A stretch of 64,000 nt of DNA from Burkholderia glumae LMG 2196 = ATCC 33617 (GCF_000960995.1 NZ_CP009435.1:2728001-2792000); one strand, 5' to 3'; counted from the first letter of the stretch, positions 17,743 through 27,117 are shown. Numbers and translations: made by a program. Notes: generated by a model from the sequence alone, not told the origin.

Positions 17743-18384
17743 ATGAAAGAAAAAATTCGCTGTCTGGTTTCAGCCATTGCCGCTACCGCAAGCTTCGCGA
17801 TGATCCCATCGGTTTCACATGCCGCATCGCCAGGCGACGGCATTGCCGCGGGTGACTTCCTCGCGCGCCTGCGCGCGATCGAAATCGCTCCCGCGGATCG
17901 CGGCAGCGGCACGCTGTCGGCGATCCAGGCCGGTGTGAACAATGCCATCGTCCCCGAGCTCGATTTCACCTACATGATCCGCGACTATCTCGGCGTCGAG
18001 TTGATCCTCGGTACGTCGCGGCATCAGGTCAATTCGAGCCTCGGTCATCTCGGCGGCGTGAACGTGCTGCCGCCCACGCTGCTGCTGCAGTACCACTTCA
18101 ACCACGCGGGCAAGGTCCGGCCGTATATCGGCGCGGGCCTGAACTACACGTATTTCTACAACGACGGCCTCAACGTCGGAGGCGAGGGCGTCGCGGTCCA
18201 CCGGAGCAGCTTCGGGCCGGCCCTGCAATTCGGCGTCGACGTTCAGGTCACGAAGCGCTTCTTCGTGAACGTCGACCTGAAGAAAATCTGGATGCATACC
18301 GACGCGACGCTCGGCGGCCAGCCGATCGGGCGCCTTCACCTCGATCCGATCATTGTCGGCTTGGGCGTGGGTATGAAGTTCTGA
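17743..18384 (+). CDS. ompW: OmpW-family outer membrane protein
   Basis: 213 residues with a signal peptide (about 1-27, cleaved near SHAASP) and an 8-strand beta-barrel pattern of alternating residues. The typical OmpW segments are TYMIRDYLGVELILG, HFNHAGKVRPYIGAGLNYTYFY and the terminal LDPIIVGLGVGMKF, which ends in phenylalanine as outer-membrane proteins do. It probably forms a narrow channel for small hydrophobic molecules. The start at 17743 is the first ATG before the lysine-rich signal sequence. A strong terminator follows. Confidence 0.92.
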   Translation: MKEKIRCLVSAIAATASFAMIPSVSHAASPGDGIAAGDFLARLRAIEIAPADRGSGTLSAIQAGVNNAIVPELDFTYMIRDYLGVELILGTSRHQVNSSLGHLGGVNVLPPTLLLQYHFNHAGKVRPYIGAGLNYTYFYNDGLNVGGEGVAVHRSSFGPALQFGVDVQVTKRFFVNVDLKKIWMHTDATLGGQPIGRLHLDPIIVGLGVGMKF

Positions 18385-18410
18385 CGAACCGGTAACAAGT
18401 GTTGGGGTTG

Positions 18411-18443
18411 GGCGGCACGGCTGTCTCGCGTGCCGCCTTTTTT
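18411..18443 (+). terminator. Rho-independent terminator of ompW
   Basis: A 9-bp perfect stem (GGCGGCACG and CGTGCCGCC) with a 9-nt loop is followed by TTTTTT, 27 bases after the ompW stop. Confidence 0.9.
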
Positions 18444-18509
18444 CGTCCCGCGGTCCAGGCATGAGGCGGCGCTCGGTGCGCTCCCCGCGGCGTGCCGCGT
18501 CAGTGCGCG

Positions 18510-18713
18510 TCAGAGCCTGTCGTACTGGAAGCGCATCGCGGTGCCCTCGCGCGTGATGCGCTCCCATACCGCTGCTTTTTCGTCCTCGCTCATGAACACC
18601 CAGTTCGCGACTTCGAGCGCGGTGCGCCCGCAGCCCTTGCAGACGTCGTCGAAGAGCGTCGAGCAGACGCCGATGCAGGGGCTGTCCGGCTTGTCGTGAA
18701 GGTTGGAGCTCAT
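18510..18713 (-). CDS. DUF1289 small cysteine-rich protein
   Basis: 67 residues with the DUF1289 pattern: SPCIGVCSTLFDDVCKGCGRT, four cysteines that look like a small metal or Fe-S site, followed by a W-containing helix (VANWVFMSEDEKAAVWERI). The function is unknown. It lies 46 bases downstream of pldA on the same strand and may be co-transcribed with it. Confidence 0.88.
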   Translation of the reverse strand: MSSNLHDKPDSPCIGVCSTLFDDVCKGCGRTALEVANWVFMSEDEKAAVWERITREGTAMRFQYDRL

Positions 18714-18759
18714 GGATGGGTGGCGGTCGAGGGATGCGGCAAAGCCTTATGGTAAAACA

Positions 18760-20049
18760 TCAGCGCGCGATGCTCACGCCGACGCGCGCGATCCAGTGCT
18801 GGCGGTGGTTGTAGTCGAGCAGATCCTCGCCGTAGCCGTCGAAGAAGCCGAGCCACAGATAGCCGCCCCAGGCATTGCCGAACAGTTTCGCGAGCGGATA
18901 CGACAGCTGCGTGTCGACGCTGCCATACCAGTGGTGGGTGCCCTTGCGCAGCGTCGTCGCCAGTTGCCAGCCGTCCGGGCTGCCGTACTTGACGAGCAGA
19001 TCCATGTAGCCGCGATAGTCGGCGATGTCGCGGTTGTCGCTGATGCCGACGTAGTAGTAGAGCATCGGCGACACCTGCAGGTGGTAATCCGACAGATCGC
19101 CGAACTCCCAGGTCGGCTGCACGAACGCGATGTTCAGGCTGCGCGAGTCGCTACCGGCCTTGCCATTCGACTCGTGGCCGATCCCGGCCGCGAATCCCAT
19201 CCGCGTGAACCAGTTGCTGCGCAGGCCGGTGTCGGCCACGTAATAGAACAGTCGCGGCTTGTAGCTGGTGTCGCGGAACGGGCTCGAATCGGCCGACAGA
19301 TCCCAGATCGAGGTCTGCGTATAGCCGAAATACAGGTTGTCGAGCAGCGCGCGCGACGACGGATCGTCGGGCATGTGCAAGCGGTACTTGAAGCTCAGTT
19401 GCAGCTTGGCGGTGACGTCGCCGTTTACGCCCGCGCCGATGAACATCGGTTCGTAGTACGAGATTCTCGACAGCAGCCCCTGCGAGCCGGTGGTCAGCGC
19501 GTCGGCCGTCGGCAGCGGCGTGCCGGCCGTCGCGGCGACGTGGGTGGCGGCCGCGGCCACGCCGGCCGGTGTCGTCTGGCGCGCTTCCGCCGCTTCGGCC
19601 TGCGCGACGCGCGCCTGGTTCGGGCCGCGATCGAGCGACACCACGGCGGCCGAGGCGTCGAAGCCGACCGGCGTGATGGTCACCGTGCCGCGCGCGCTGT
19701 CGGGCCATGGCGCGGAAAATCGCACCTTGCGGAACTGGCCGGCGCGCAACGTGAAGCGTGCCGGCAGGCCCGGCTCGCGAGCGAGCCGCACCGTTACCGG
19801 CGCCTGCTCGGCGCCGGTAACGGTCACCTCGAGCGAGTCCGGCGTGGTGACCGCGAGCGGCGCGCGGTCGTCGTCCGCATAGATCAGCGTCAGCGTGAGC
19901 GGTGCGCTGGCGGCGGCCTCGCGCGCCGGCTGCACGAGCGACACGGTGGCGTGCGCGGGTATCGCGGCGCCGGCGAGCGAGGCAGCGGGGATCAGCGCGG
20001 CGAGCGCGCGGCGGGGCAGGGCGAAGCGACGGCGGGAGCGATGGCGCAT
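18760..20049 (-). CDS. pldA: Outer membrane phospholipase A
   Basis: 429 residues, with a signal peptide (about 1-34). A Burkholderia-type N-terminal extension (about 35-180) precedes the PldA barrel. The catalytic His and Ser are in GHESNG. The surrounding SNWFTRMGFAAG and YYYVGISDNRDIADYRGY are conserved barrel strands. PldA hydrolyses mislocalised phospholipids in the outer leaflet. The ATG at 20049 starts a normal signal sequence (RHRSRRRFALP...), while the longer open frame upstream is non-conserved. The gene diverges from potF. Confidence 0.9.
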   Translation of the reverse strand: MRHRSRRRFALPRRALAALIPAASLAGAAIPAHATVSLVQPAREAAASAPLTLTLIYADDDRAPLAVTTPDSLEVTVTGAEQAPVTVRLAREPGLPARFTLRAGQFRKVRFSAPWPDSARGTVTITPVGFDASAAVVSLDRGPNQARVAQAEAAEARQTTPAGVAAAATHVAATAGTPLPTADALTTGSQGLLSRISYYEPMFIGAGVNGDVTAKLQLSFKYRLHMPDDPSSRALLDNLYFGYTQTSIWDLSADSSPFRDTSYKPRLFYYVADTGLRSNWFTRMGFAAGIGHESNGKAGSDSRSLNIAFVQPTWEFGDLSDYHLQVSPMLYYYVGISDNRDIADYRGYMDLLVKYGSPDGWQLATTLRKGTHHWYGSVDTQLSYPLAKLFGNAWGGYLWLGFFDGYGEDLLDYNHRQHWIARVGVSIAR

Positions 20050-20437
20050 GAGTTCGAGGGATGACGAAGCACGGTGGAAGGTCGCGCCGCAACGCGGATA
20101 CTGCGACGAGTTGGGCCATTGTAAAGCAGGCGTCGGGTCGGCCGGCAGGGTCGAAACGGATTGGCCGCGCTCAGGCGGCCTTGGCCGGACGCGGTCGGGC
20201 GGGAACGGCACGCGTCGATCGCCGGACGGGAAGGGAACGCGGGTGCCGCGCCGAGGCTGCCCACGCCCGCGCCTGCCGTGCGGCAAGGTGCGGCGTGTGC
20301 GGTTATTTTTCGGGTGGACACACGCGTATAACCCGATAAAATGCGCGCACTTCCCGCTCCCCGTCCGGCGCGCCGGCGCAGGCGCCGACCGGGGAGGGCG
20401 GCAGGTGTCCCGTTTGTGCGACATCGACGCGATTTTT

Positions 20438-20466
20438 TTGTGACACCACGGGATTAGTGATACTTT
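20438..20466 (+). promoter_or_regulatory. Candidate sigma70 promoter for potFGHI
   Basis: TTGTGA (20438-20443) and TACTTT (20461-20466) are spaced by 17 bases, about 90 bases before the potF start. The region 20050-20553 between pldA and potF has no convincing gene and must hold both divergent promoters. Confidence 0.4.
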
Positions 20467-20553
20467 TCGGTGTTTTAGGGGACGGGTCGCGAGGGCGCGG
20501 GCCGTCGTGACGACAAGTCATACCGGCCGCACACGGCCGGACGGGAGAACGGG

Positions 20554-21648
20554 ATGAAAGCAAAGGTGGCAGGCCGGTTCGTGGCGCTCTCGCTTTGTGT
20601 GGCCGCGTCGGCGGCTGCGGCGAAGGATACGCAGCTCAACGTGTACAACTGGTCCGACTACATTGCCAAGGACACGATCCCGAACTTCGAGAAACAGACG
20701 GGCGTGAAGGTCCGTTACGACAACTACGACAGCGACGACACGCTGCAGGCCAAGCTGCTCACCGGCAACTCGGGCTACGACATCGTGGTGCCGACCAGCA
20801 ACTACGCGGGCAAGCAGATTGCTGCCGGCATCTTCGCGCCGCTCGACAAATCGAAGCTGCCGAACCTCAAGAACCTCGATCCGCAGCTGATGGCGCTGGT
20901 GGCCGGTGCCGATCCCGGCAACAAGTACGTGGTGCCCTGGGCCTACGGCACCACGGGCCTCGGCTACAACGTGAACAAGGCGCAGCAGATCCTCGGCAAG
21001 GTGCCGCTCGACAGCTGGGACATCCTGTTCAAGCCGGAAAACATCTCGAAGCTGAAGACGTGCGGCGTGTCGGTGCTCGACGCGCCCGACCAGATGTTCG
21101 CCGCCACGTTGCACTACATCGGCAAGGATCCGATGAGCACCAACCCGGCCGACTATCAGGCCGCGATGCAGGTGCTCAAGAAGATCCGCCCGTACATCAC
21201 GCAGTTCAACTCGTCGGGCTATATCAACGACCTGGTCGGCGGCGACATCTGCTTCGCGTTCGGCTGGTCCGGCGACGTCGTGATCGCCAAGCATCGCGCG
21301 CAGGAAGCGAAGAAACCGTACAAGGTCGAGTACTACGTGCCGAAGGGCGGCGCGCCGGTCTGGTTCGACGTGATGGCGATCCCGAAGGACGCGAAGCACA
21401 AGGAAGCGGCTCTCGAATGGATCAACTACATCGAGGATCCGAAGGTCAACGCGGCGATCACGAACGCGGTCTATTACCCGAGCGCCAACGCGGCGGCGCG
21501 CAAGTTCGTGAACCCGGACGTGGCCAACGATCCGGCCGTCTATCCGCCCGCCGACGTGGTCAAGACGCTGTTCCTGCTCAAGCCGCTGCCGCCGGAAATC
21601 CAGCGCCTGCAGACCCGGCTCTGGACGGAACTGAAATCGGGGCGCTGA
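20554..21648 (+). CDS. potF: Putrescine/polyamine ABC transporter substrate-binding protein
   Basis: 364 residues with a signal peptide (about 1-22, ending SAAAAKD). The mature protein begins LNVYNWSDYIAKDTI, the signature of PotF/PotD polyamine-binding proteins. Further conserved parts are GYDIVVPTSNY, VPWAYGTTGLGYN and ALEWINYIEDP. It captures polyamines in the periplasm for the PotGHI importer encoded directly downstream. A ribosome site (ACGGGAGAAC) precedes the ATG. A hairpin after the stop probably keeps its mRNA more abundant than the rest of the operon. Confidence 0.93.
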   Translation: MKAKVAGRFVALSLCVAASAAAAKDTQLNVYNWSDYIAKDTIPNFEKQTGVKVRYDNYDSDDTLQAKLLTGNSGYDIVVPTSNYAGKQIAAGIFAPLDKSKLPNLKNLDPQLMALVAGADPGNKYVVPWAYGTTGLGYNVNKAQQILGKVPLDSWDILFKPENISKLKTCGVSVLDAPDQMFAATLHYIGKDPMSTNPADYQAAMQVLKKIRPYITQFNSSGYINDLVGGDICFAFGWSGDVVIAKHRAQEAKKPYKVEYYVPKGGAPVWFDVMAIPKDAKHKEAALEWINYIEDPKVNAAITNAVYYPSANAAARKFVNPDVANDPAVYPPADVVKTLFLLKPLPPEIQRLQTRLWTELKSGR

Positions 21649-21681
21649 GCGCCAGCCCGGAGCACCGGCGCCGATCCACCA

Positions 21682-21708
21682 AGCCCCTGGCAACCCCGGG
21701 GGCTTTGT
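21682..21708 (+). terminator. potF-potG intercistronic hairpin
   Basis: AGCCCC and GGGGCT form a 6-7 bp stem around a GC-containing loop and are followed by TTTGTT. The T-tract is short, which suggests partial termination or 3'-end protection favouring the binding protein over the membrane components. Confidence 0.55.
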
Positions 21709-21789
21709 TCGTCTTCGCGCGCCCTTGCCGAGGCGCATCGCCGTCCGTTCGCCTCGGTTCATCAACACGCAGGAGTGATGCAGCAGATC

Positions 21790-22941
21790 ATGAATAGCCA
21801 GTCGCGCATGCCGCTAACCGGCGCACCGTCCGCCGTCGCACCGGCCGACGCCGCCGCGAATTTCGTGCAGATCGTCGACGTAGTCAAGCAATTCGGCGAG
21901 ACCACTGCGGTGCGTCAGGTCAATCTGTCGGTCGGCAAGGGCGAACTGTTCGCGCTGCTCGGCAGTTCCGGCTGCGGCAAGTCCACGCTGCTGCGCATGC
22001 TCGCCGGCCTCGAGACCTGCACCTCGGGCAAGATCCTGATCGACGGCGAGGATCTCGCGCAATTGCCGCCGTACCGGCGGCCGGTGAACATGATGTTCCA
22101 GTCCTACGCGCTGTTCCCGCACATGACGGTCGAGGCGAACGTCGCCTACGGGCTGCGGCAGGAAGGCGTGCGCAAGGCCGAACTGAAGGAGCGCGTGCGC
22201 GATGCGCTCGAACTCGTGCAGATGAGCCGCTACGCGGGCCGCAAGCCGTACCAGCTGTCGGGCGGCCAGCAGCAGCGCGTCGCGCTGGCGCGCTCGCTCG
22301 TCAAGCGGCCGAAGCTGCTACTGCTCGACGAGCCGATGTCGGCGCTCGACAAGCAGATCCGCCAGCGCACCCAGATCGAGCTCGTCAATATCCTCGACAA
22401 GGTCGGCGTCACCTGCATCATGGTCACGCACGACCAGGAGGAGGCAATGACGATGGCCAACCGCATTGCCGTGATGAGCGAGGGCGAGATCGTGCAGATC
22501 GGCGCGCCGCGCGAGGTCTACGAATATCCGAACAGCCGCTTCTCGGCCGAGTTCATCGGCTCGACCAATCTGTTCGAGGGCAAGGTGGTGGAGGACGAGC
22601 CCGACTACGTGTTCATCGAGTCGCCGGACCTGCCGTGCCGCATGCACGTGAGCCACGGCATCACCGGCCCGCTCGGCATGGCGGTGACGGTCTCGGTGCG
22701 CCCCGAGCGCATCGCGCTCACGCGCAAGCCGGGCGAGGGCGCCTACAACTGGGCGCACGGCGTGGTCACGAACGTGGCCTACATGGGCGGCTACTCGCTG
22801 TATCACATCAAGCTCGATTCCGGCAAGACGGTGATCGCCAACGTGACGAGCCTCGCGCTCTCGGAGATCGACACGCCGCAGTGGAACGACGAGATCTACG
22901 TGCGCTGGAGCGCCTCGGCCGGCGTGGTGCTGACCTCATGA
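21790..22941 (+). CDS. potG: Polyamine ABC transporter ATP-binding protein
   Basis: About 383 residues. ABC domain with Walker A GSSGCGKST, the Q-loop in MMFQSYALFPHMT, signature LSGGQQQR, Walker B LLLLDEPMSALD and the H-loop VTHDQEEA. The C-terminal TOBE-like regulatory domain is intact. Three in-frame starts are close together (GTG 21775, ATG 21778, ATG 21790). AGGAG at 21771 overlaps the first and is 2 bases from the second, so 21790 is preferred, though its spacing is long. The stop overlaps the potH start (ATGA). Confidence 0.92.
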   Translation: MNSQSRMPLTGAPSAVAPADAAANFVQIVDVVKQFGETTAVRQVNLSVGKGELFALLGSSGCGKSTLLRMLAGLETCTSGKILIDGEDLAQLPPYRRPVNMMFQSYALFPHMTVEANVAYGLRQEGVRKAELKERVRDALELVQMSRYAGRKPYQLSGGQQQRVALARSLVKRPKLLLLDEPMSALDKQIRQRTQIELVNILDKVGVTCIMVTHDQEEAMTMANRIAVMSEGEIVQIGAPREVYEYPNSRFSAEFIGSTNLFEGKVVEDEPDYVFIESPDLPCRMHVSHGITGPLGMAVTVSVRPERIALTRKPGEGAYNWAHGVVTNVAYMGGYSLYHIKLDSGKTVIANVTSLALSEIDTPQWNDEIYVRWSASAGVVLTS

Positions 22942-23867
22942 GCGCTCTGTCCTGGATCGTCTGGTGGCCGGCTCGCAGGCTCGGCCTGAGCGGGCGCTCG
23001 GCCGTGATCGCCGGGCCGTTCTTGTGGCTCGTGCTGTTCTTCCTGGTGCCGTTCGTGCTGGTGGTGAAGATCAGCTTCGCCGAGCTCGAACTCGGCATTC
23101 CGCCGTACACCGAGCTGACGTCGTTCGCCGACGGCGTGCTCAACATCAAGCTGAACTTCTCGCACTACGCGTTCCTGTTCACCGACAGCCTGTATTTCGC
23201 GACCTACGTGAACTCGGTGCTGGTGGCGGCGGTCACGACGCTGCTGTGCCTGCTGCTCGGCTACCCGATGGCCTACTACATCGCGCGCTCGAATCCGGCC
23301 TCGCGCAACCTGCTGATGATGGCGGTGATGCTGCCGTTCTGGACCTCGTTCTTGATCCGCGTCTACGCCTGGATCGGCATCCTGAAGAACAACGGCCTGC
23401 TCAACAACTTCCTGCTCTGGATCGGCGTGATCCACGCGCCGATCGAGCTGTATCGCACCAACACCGCGGTCTACATCGGCATGGTCTATACCTACCTGCC
23501 GTTCCTGGTGATGCCGCTCTACGCGCATCTGGTGAAGATGGACCTGCGACTGCTGGAGGCGGCCTACGACCTCGGCGCCAAGCCGTGGAAGGCGTTCCTG
23601 ACGATCACGCTGCCGCTCTCGAAGAACGGCATCATCGCCGGCTGCCTGCTGGTGTTCATTCCGGCCGTCGGCGAATACGTGATCCCCGAGCTGCTCGGCG
23701 GCGCGAACACGCTGATGATCGGCCGCGTGATGTGGAACGAGTTCTTCAACAACGCCGACTGGCCGATGGCCTCGGCCGTGACCTGCGCGATGGTGCTGCT
23801 GCTGCTCGTGCCGATGGCGGTCTTCCAGCATTACCAGGCCAAGGAAGCGGAGGGCCGTCGCAAATGA
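22938..23867 (+). CDS. potH: Polyamine ABC transporter permease PotH
   Basis: 309-residue inner membrane permease with six hydrophobic segments. The cytoplasmic EAA loop (EAAYDLGAKPWKAFLTITLPLSKNGI) that docks on the ATPase is clear. The PotH-typical stretch VMLPFWTSFLIRVYAWIGILKNNGLLN is present. It is translationally coupled on both sides: its ATG lies in the potG stop and its stop in the potI start. Confidence 0.93.
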   Translation: MSALSWIVWWPARRLGLSGRSAVIAGPFLWLVLFFLVPFVLVVKISFAELELGIPPYTELTSFADGVLNIKLNFSHYAFLFTDSLYFATYVNSVLVAAVTTLLCLLLGYPMAYYIARSNPASRNLLMMAVMLPFWTSFLIRVYAWIGILKNNGLLNNFLLWIGVIHAPIELYRTNTAVYIGMVYTYLPFLVMPLYAHLVKMDLRLLEAAYDLGAKPWKAFLTITLPLSKNGIIAGCLLVFIPAVGEYVIPELLGGANTLMIGRVMWNEFFNNADWPMASAVTCAMVLLLLVPMAVFQHYQAKEAEGRRK

Positions 23868-24682
23868 TGCCGAATCGTTATCTGCGATTGCTCGCGCTGG
23901 CGGTCGGCTTCGCGTTCCTCTACATCCCGATCCTGAGCCTCGTCGTCTACTCGTTCAACGAGTCCCAGCTGGTCACGGTCTGGTCCGGCTTCTCGACGCG
24001 CTGGTACGCGGCGCTGCTTGGCGACGACGAACTGATCGCGGCCGCCTGGCTGTCGCTGAAGATTGGCATTCTGACGGCGTTCGCCTCGGTGGCGATCGGC
24101 ACCTGGGCCGGCTACGTGCTGGCGCGCATGGGGCGCTTCCGCGGTTTCGCGCTTTATTCCGGGATGATCAACGCGCCGCTGGTGATCCCCGAGGTGATCC
24201 AGGGCATCTCGCTGCTGCTGCTGTTCATCGAGCTGGCGAAGTGGATCGGCTGGCCGGCGCAGCGCGGCATGCTGACGATCTGGCTCGGCCACGTGATGCT
24301 GTGCCTGTCCTATGTCGCGATCATCGTGCAGTCGCGCGTGCGCGAACTCGATCCGTCGCTGGAGGAGGCCGCGCTCGATCTCGGCGCCACGCCGCTGAAG
24401 GTGTTCTTCACGATCACGCTGCCGCTGATCTCGCAGGCGCTGGTGTCGGGCTGGCTGCTGTCGTTTACGCTGTCGATCGACGATCTGGTGCTGTCCGCGT
24501 TCCTGTCCGGCCCCGGCTCGACCACGCTGCCGCTGGTGGTGTTCTCGCGCGTGCGGCTCGGCCTGAATCCGGAAATGAACGCACTCGCGACGCTGTTCAT
24601 CGTCGCCGTGACGATCGGCGTGATCGGCGCGAACATGATGATGCTGCGCCGCGAGCGGCGCCGGCTCGCGGCGGCCGCCTGA
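23864..24682 (+). CDS. potI: Polyamine ABC transporter permease PotI
   Basis: 272-residue permease, partner of PotH, with the EAA loop EAALDLGATPLKVFFTITLPLISQAL and six membrane segments. It has two adjacent ATGs (23864 and 23867), the first in the ATGA overlap with potH. It completes the four-gene potFGHI importer. It ends convergently with the sqr gene. Confidence 0.93.
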   Translation: MMPNRYLRLLALAVGFAFLYIPILSLVVYSFNESQLVTVWSGFSTRWYAALLGDDELIAAAWLSLKIGILTAFASVAIGTWAGYVLARMGRFRGFALYSGMINAPLVIPEVIQGISLLLLFIELAKWIGWPAQRGMLTIWLGHVMLCLSYVAIIVQSRVRELDPSLEEAALDLGATPLKVFFTITLPLISQALVSGWLLSFTLSIDDLVLSAFLSGPGSTTLPLVVFSRVRLGLNPEMNALATLFIVAVTIGVIGANMMMLRRERRRLAAAA

Positions 24683-24684
24683 GC

Positions 24685-24710
24685 GTGGGCGGGCCACACG
24701 CCCCGCCCAC
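24685..24710. terminator. Stem-loop between potI and sqr
   Basis: A perfect 9-bp stem (GTGGGCGGG and CCCGCCCAC, 8-nt loop) lies between two convergent operons. There is no T-run on either strand; it may act as a shared weak terminator. Confidence 0.45.
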
Positions 24711-24784
24711 TTGCCGATCGCGACGCCCCGCATCGTCGCGCGCCGCGCCCCTGCATCGGGCCCCGCGCGAGCGCCTGAGGCCGC

Positions 24785-26071
24785 TCAGGCCTCGCTGATC
24801 GCGGGCCGCGCACACCACTCGCGGCCCTTCAGCATCGCATGCCAGTACAGCGGCGGCAGCACCTTTTCCTTCAGAAACCAGGCCAGGCGCGACGGCCGCG
24901 TGCCGTCGTTGACCCAGTTCGGGAAGGTCGGCGCGACCTTGCCGCCGTAGAGGAATTCGGCCAGCACGATGCGGCCGCGCGCCACCGTCAGCGGACACGA
25001 GCCGTAGCCGTCGTAGCGCGCCACGCCGCGCGCGCGGCCGAGCGCGGCCAGCACGTTGTGGGCGACCACCGGCGCCTGCTTGCGCGCGGCGGCGGCGGTC
25101 TTGGCGTTGGTGGTGTTGGTCGCGTCGCCTAGCGCGTGAATGTTGGCGAACATGCGATGGCGCAGCGTCGCCGGATCGACGTCGATCCAGCCGGCCGGGT
25201 CGGCGAGCGCGCTGTCGCGCACGAAGCCCGGCGCGCGCTGCGGCGGCACCACGTGCAGCAGGTCGAACTCGCGCGTGATCTCCTCGCTGCCGCCGCCGTC
25301 GGCCTCCGCGCGGGCGCGCCGGAACGTGGCGCGCCGGCCCGGGCCGTCCACGGCGATCAGCTGGTCGCCGAAGCGCAGGTCGATCCCGTAGGCCTGGACC
25401 GACTCCATCAGGGCAGGCACGTAGGCCGGCACGCCGAACAGCGCCGCGCCGGCCAGGTGGAATTCGATCTCGATGCCGGCCAGCCGGCCGCTGCGGCGCC
25501 AGTGATCGGCGGCCAGGTACATCGCCTTTTGCGGTGCGCCCGCGCACTTGATCGGCATCGGCGGCTGGGTAAACAGCGCGCGCCCTTGCTTGAGCGATTG
25601 CACGAGCTGCCACGTGTAGGGGGCGAGATCATAGCGGTAGTTCGAGGTCACGCCGTGCCGCCCGAGTGTGTCGACGAGCCCGTCGATGCCGGCCCAGTGC
25701 AGTTCCAGACCGGGGCAGACGATCAGTTCGCGATAGCCGAGCGTGGCGCCGCCCTCGAGCGTCACGGTGTGGTGCTCCGGCGAGAACGCGGTGACCGCCG
25801 CGCGGATATGCGTGACGCCGCGCGGCAGCACCGATTTCATTGGCCGCGCGGTGGACGCCGCATCGAAGACGCCGCCGCCGACCAGGGTCCAGCCGGGCTG
25901 GTAGTAATGCGTGTCGGCGGGATCGACGAGCGCGATGTCGAGCGAGCGGTCGCGCCGCAGCAGGCTCGCTGCGGTAGCGATGCCGGCGGCGCCGGCGCCG
26001 ACGATCACGATCTCGTGGCGTGCCGCGGGCAGGCGGGCGGAACCGGCAGCGGCCGGTGACGGGACGGACAT
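24785..26071 (-). CDS. sqr: Sulfide:quinone oxidoreductase-like FAD protein
   Basis: 428 residues. It has an N-terminal dinucleotide fold, IVIVGAGAAGIATAASLL (about 21-38), and a second at LGDATNTTNAKTAAAARKQ. Candidate redox cysteines are C119 (VCPGLE), C176 (IKCAGAPQK) and C359 (YGSCPLTV). The PIKCAGAPQKAMYLA block is typical of type II SQR, which oxidises hydrogen sulfide to persulfide and passes electrons to quinone at the inner membrane. It lies 86 bases after the persulfide dioxygenase-like gene on the same strand, a recurrent sulfide-oxidation pair. Confidence 0.88.
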   Translation of the reverse strand: MSVPSPAAAGSARLPAARHEIVIVGAGAAGIATAASLLRRDRSLDIALVDPADTHYYQPGWTLVGGGVFDAASTARPMKSVLPRGVTHIRAAVTAFSPEHHTVTLEGGATLGYRELIVCPGLELHWAGIDGLVDTLGRHGVTSNYRYDLAPYTWQLVQSLKQGRALFTQPPMPIKCAGAPQKAMYLAADHWRRSGRLAGIEIEFHLAGAALFGVPAYVPALMESVQAYGIDLRFGDQLIAVDGPGRRATFRRARAEADGGGSEEITREFDLLHVVPPQRAPGFVRDSALADPAGWIDVDPATLRHRMFANIHALGDATNTTNAKTAAAARKQAPVVAHNVLAALGRARGVARYDGYGSCPLTVARGRIVLAEFLYGGKVAPTFPNWVNDGTRPSRLAWFLKEKVLPPLYWHAMLKGREWCARPAISEA

Positions 26072-26157
26072 GTTGGGGCTCCTGGCAGGGGATATGCTTG
26101 ATGGCGTTGTTGTGGTGGTGCAGCGAAGCGGCGCTGCCCGGCGGCGCGGGCGGCGCC

Positions 26158-27060
26158 TTAGAGCGCGTCGATCGGCAGCTTCAGGTAGCGCACCCCGTTG
26201 GCCGCGGGCTCCGGCAGCCGCCCCGCGCGCATGTTGACCTGCACCGACGGCAGGATCAGCACCGGCATCTCCAGCGTCGCATCGCGCGCGGTACGCATCG
26301 CCACGAACGTGTCCTCGTCGATTCCCTCGTGGACGTGGATGTTGTCGCGCCGCTGTGCGCCCACGGTGGTGACGAGGCAGACCGGTCGGCCCTGGGGCGC
26401 GTAGTCGTGGCACAGATAGAGCGGCGTGTCGGGCGGCAGGCTCAGCACCTTGCGGATCGAGCGGTAGAGCGTGCGCGCGTCGCCGCCGGGGAAGTCGCAG
26501 CGCGCGGTGCCGTAGTCGGGCATGAACAGCGTGTCGCCGACGAACGCGGCCGTCTCGGCCGGCGCCGAGGTGCCATCCGCGCGCGCCACCAGGTAGGTCA
26601 TGCAGGCCGGCGTGTGGCCGGGCGTATGCATCGCGCGGATCGCGAGCCTGCCGAGCGCGAGCGTGTCGCCGTCGTCGACGAGCCGGTCGAACGGGCGGCC
26701 GTCCGGCACGAAGTCCGGGCCGGCGTCGAACAGCGTGCCGAACACCTTCTGTACCTGCGTGACCTCGCGGCCGATCGCGATCTCGCCGCCCAAGCGCGCC
26801 TGCAGCAGCGGCGCGGCCGAGAGGTGGTCGGCGTGCACATGGGTTTCCAGCAGCCAGCGCACGCGCGCGCCGAGTGCCTCCACCTGCGCGGCGACGCGCT
26901 CGGCGCTGCGGTGGTGGGTGCGGCCGGACTTCGGATCGAAATCGAGCACGGGGTCGACGATCGCGCACTCGCGCGTGGCGGTGTCGACCACGACGTGCGT
27001 GGCCGTATTGGTGGCCGGGTCGAAGAACGAATCGACGGTGAAGGCGGGTTGGGACGTCAT
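26158..27060 (-). CDS. Persulfide dioxygenase-like MBL-fold hydrolase
   Basis: 300-residue metallo-beta-lactamase-fold protein. The metal motif HVHADH is at 74-79, with further ligands in HTPGH, VGDTLFMPDYG and CHDYAP. This is the ETHE1/PDO arrangement, which oxidises glutathione persulfide to sulfite with one iron atom. Together with sqr it would turn sulfide into sulfite. The ATG at 27060 is preceded by GGAG and, about 42-57 bases upstream, by a candidate sigma54 promoter. It diverges from the FisR-like regulator. Confidence 0.88.
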   Translation of the reverse strand: MTSQPAFTVDSFFDPATNTATHVVVDTATRECAIVDPVLDFDPKSGRTHHRSAERVAAQVEALGARVRWLLETHVHADHLSAAPLLQARLGGEIAIGREVTQVQKVFGTLFDAGPDFVPDGRPFDRLVDDGDTLALGRLAIRAMHTPGHTPACMTYLVARADGTSAPAETAAFVGDTLFMPDYGTARCDFPGGDARTLYRSIRKVLSLPPDTPLYLCHDYAPQGRPVCLVTTVGAQRRDNIHVHEGIDEDTFVAMRTARDATLEMPVLILPSVQVNMRAGRLPEPAANGVRYLKLPIDAL

Positions 27061-27101
27061 GCAATGCTCCGGAATCAGAAATCGGGAAAACGCCTGAGCG
27101 A

Positions 27102-27117
27102 GACAAGATGCGTGCCA
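27102..27117 (-). promoter_or_regulatory. Candidate sigma54 (-24/-12) promoter for the pdo-sqr operon
   Basis: Read on the minus strand, TGGCAC at 27117-27112 is followed by 5 bases and then TTGTC. This matches the TGGCAC-N5-TTGC consensus except for T in place of C at the -12 GC. The preceding base and the CG after TGGCA also agree with the consensus. Transcription would start near 27092, leaving a short leader with GGAG before the ATG at 27060. The divergent gene encodes a sigma54 activator, which makes the site credible. Confidence 0.65.
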
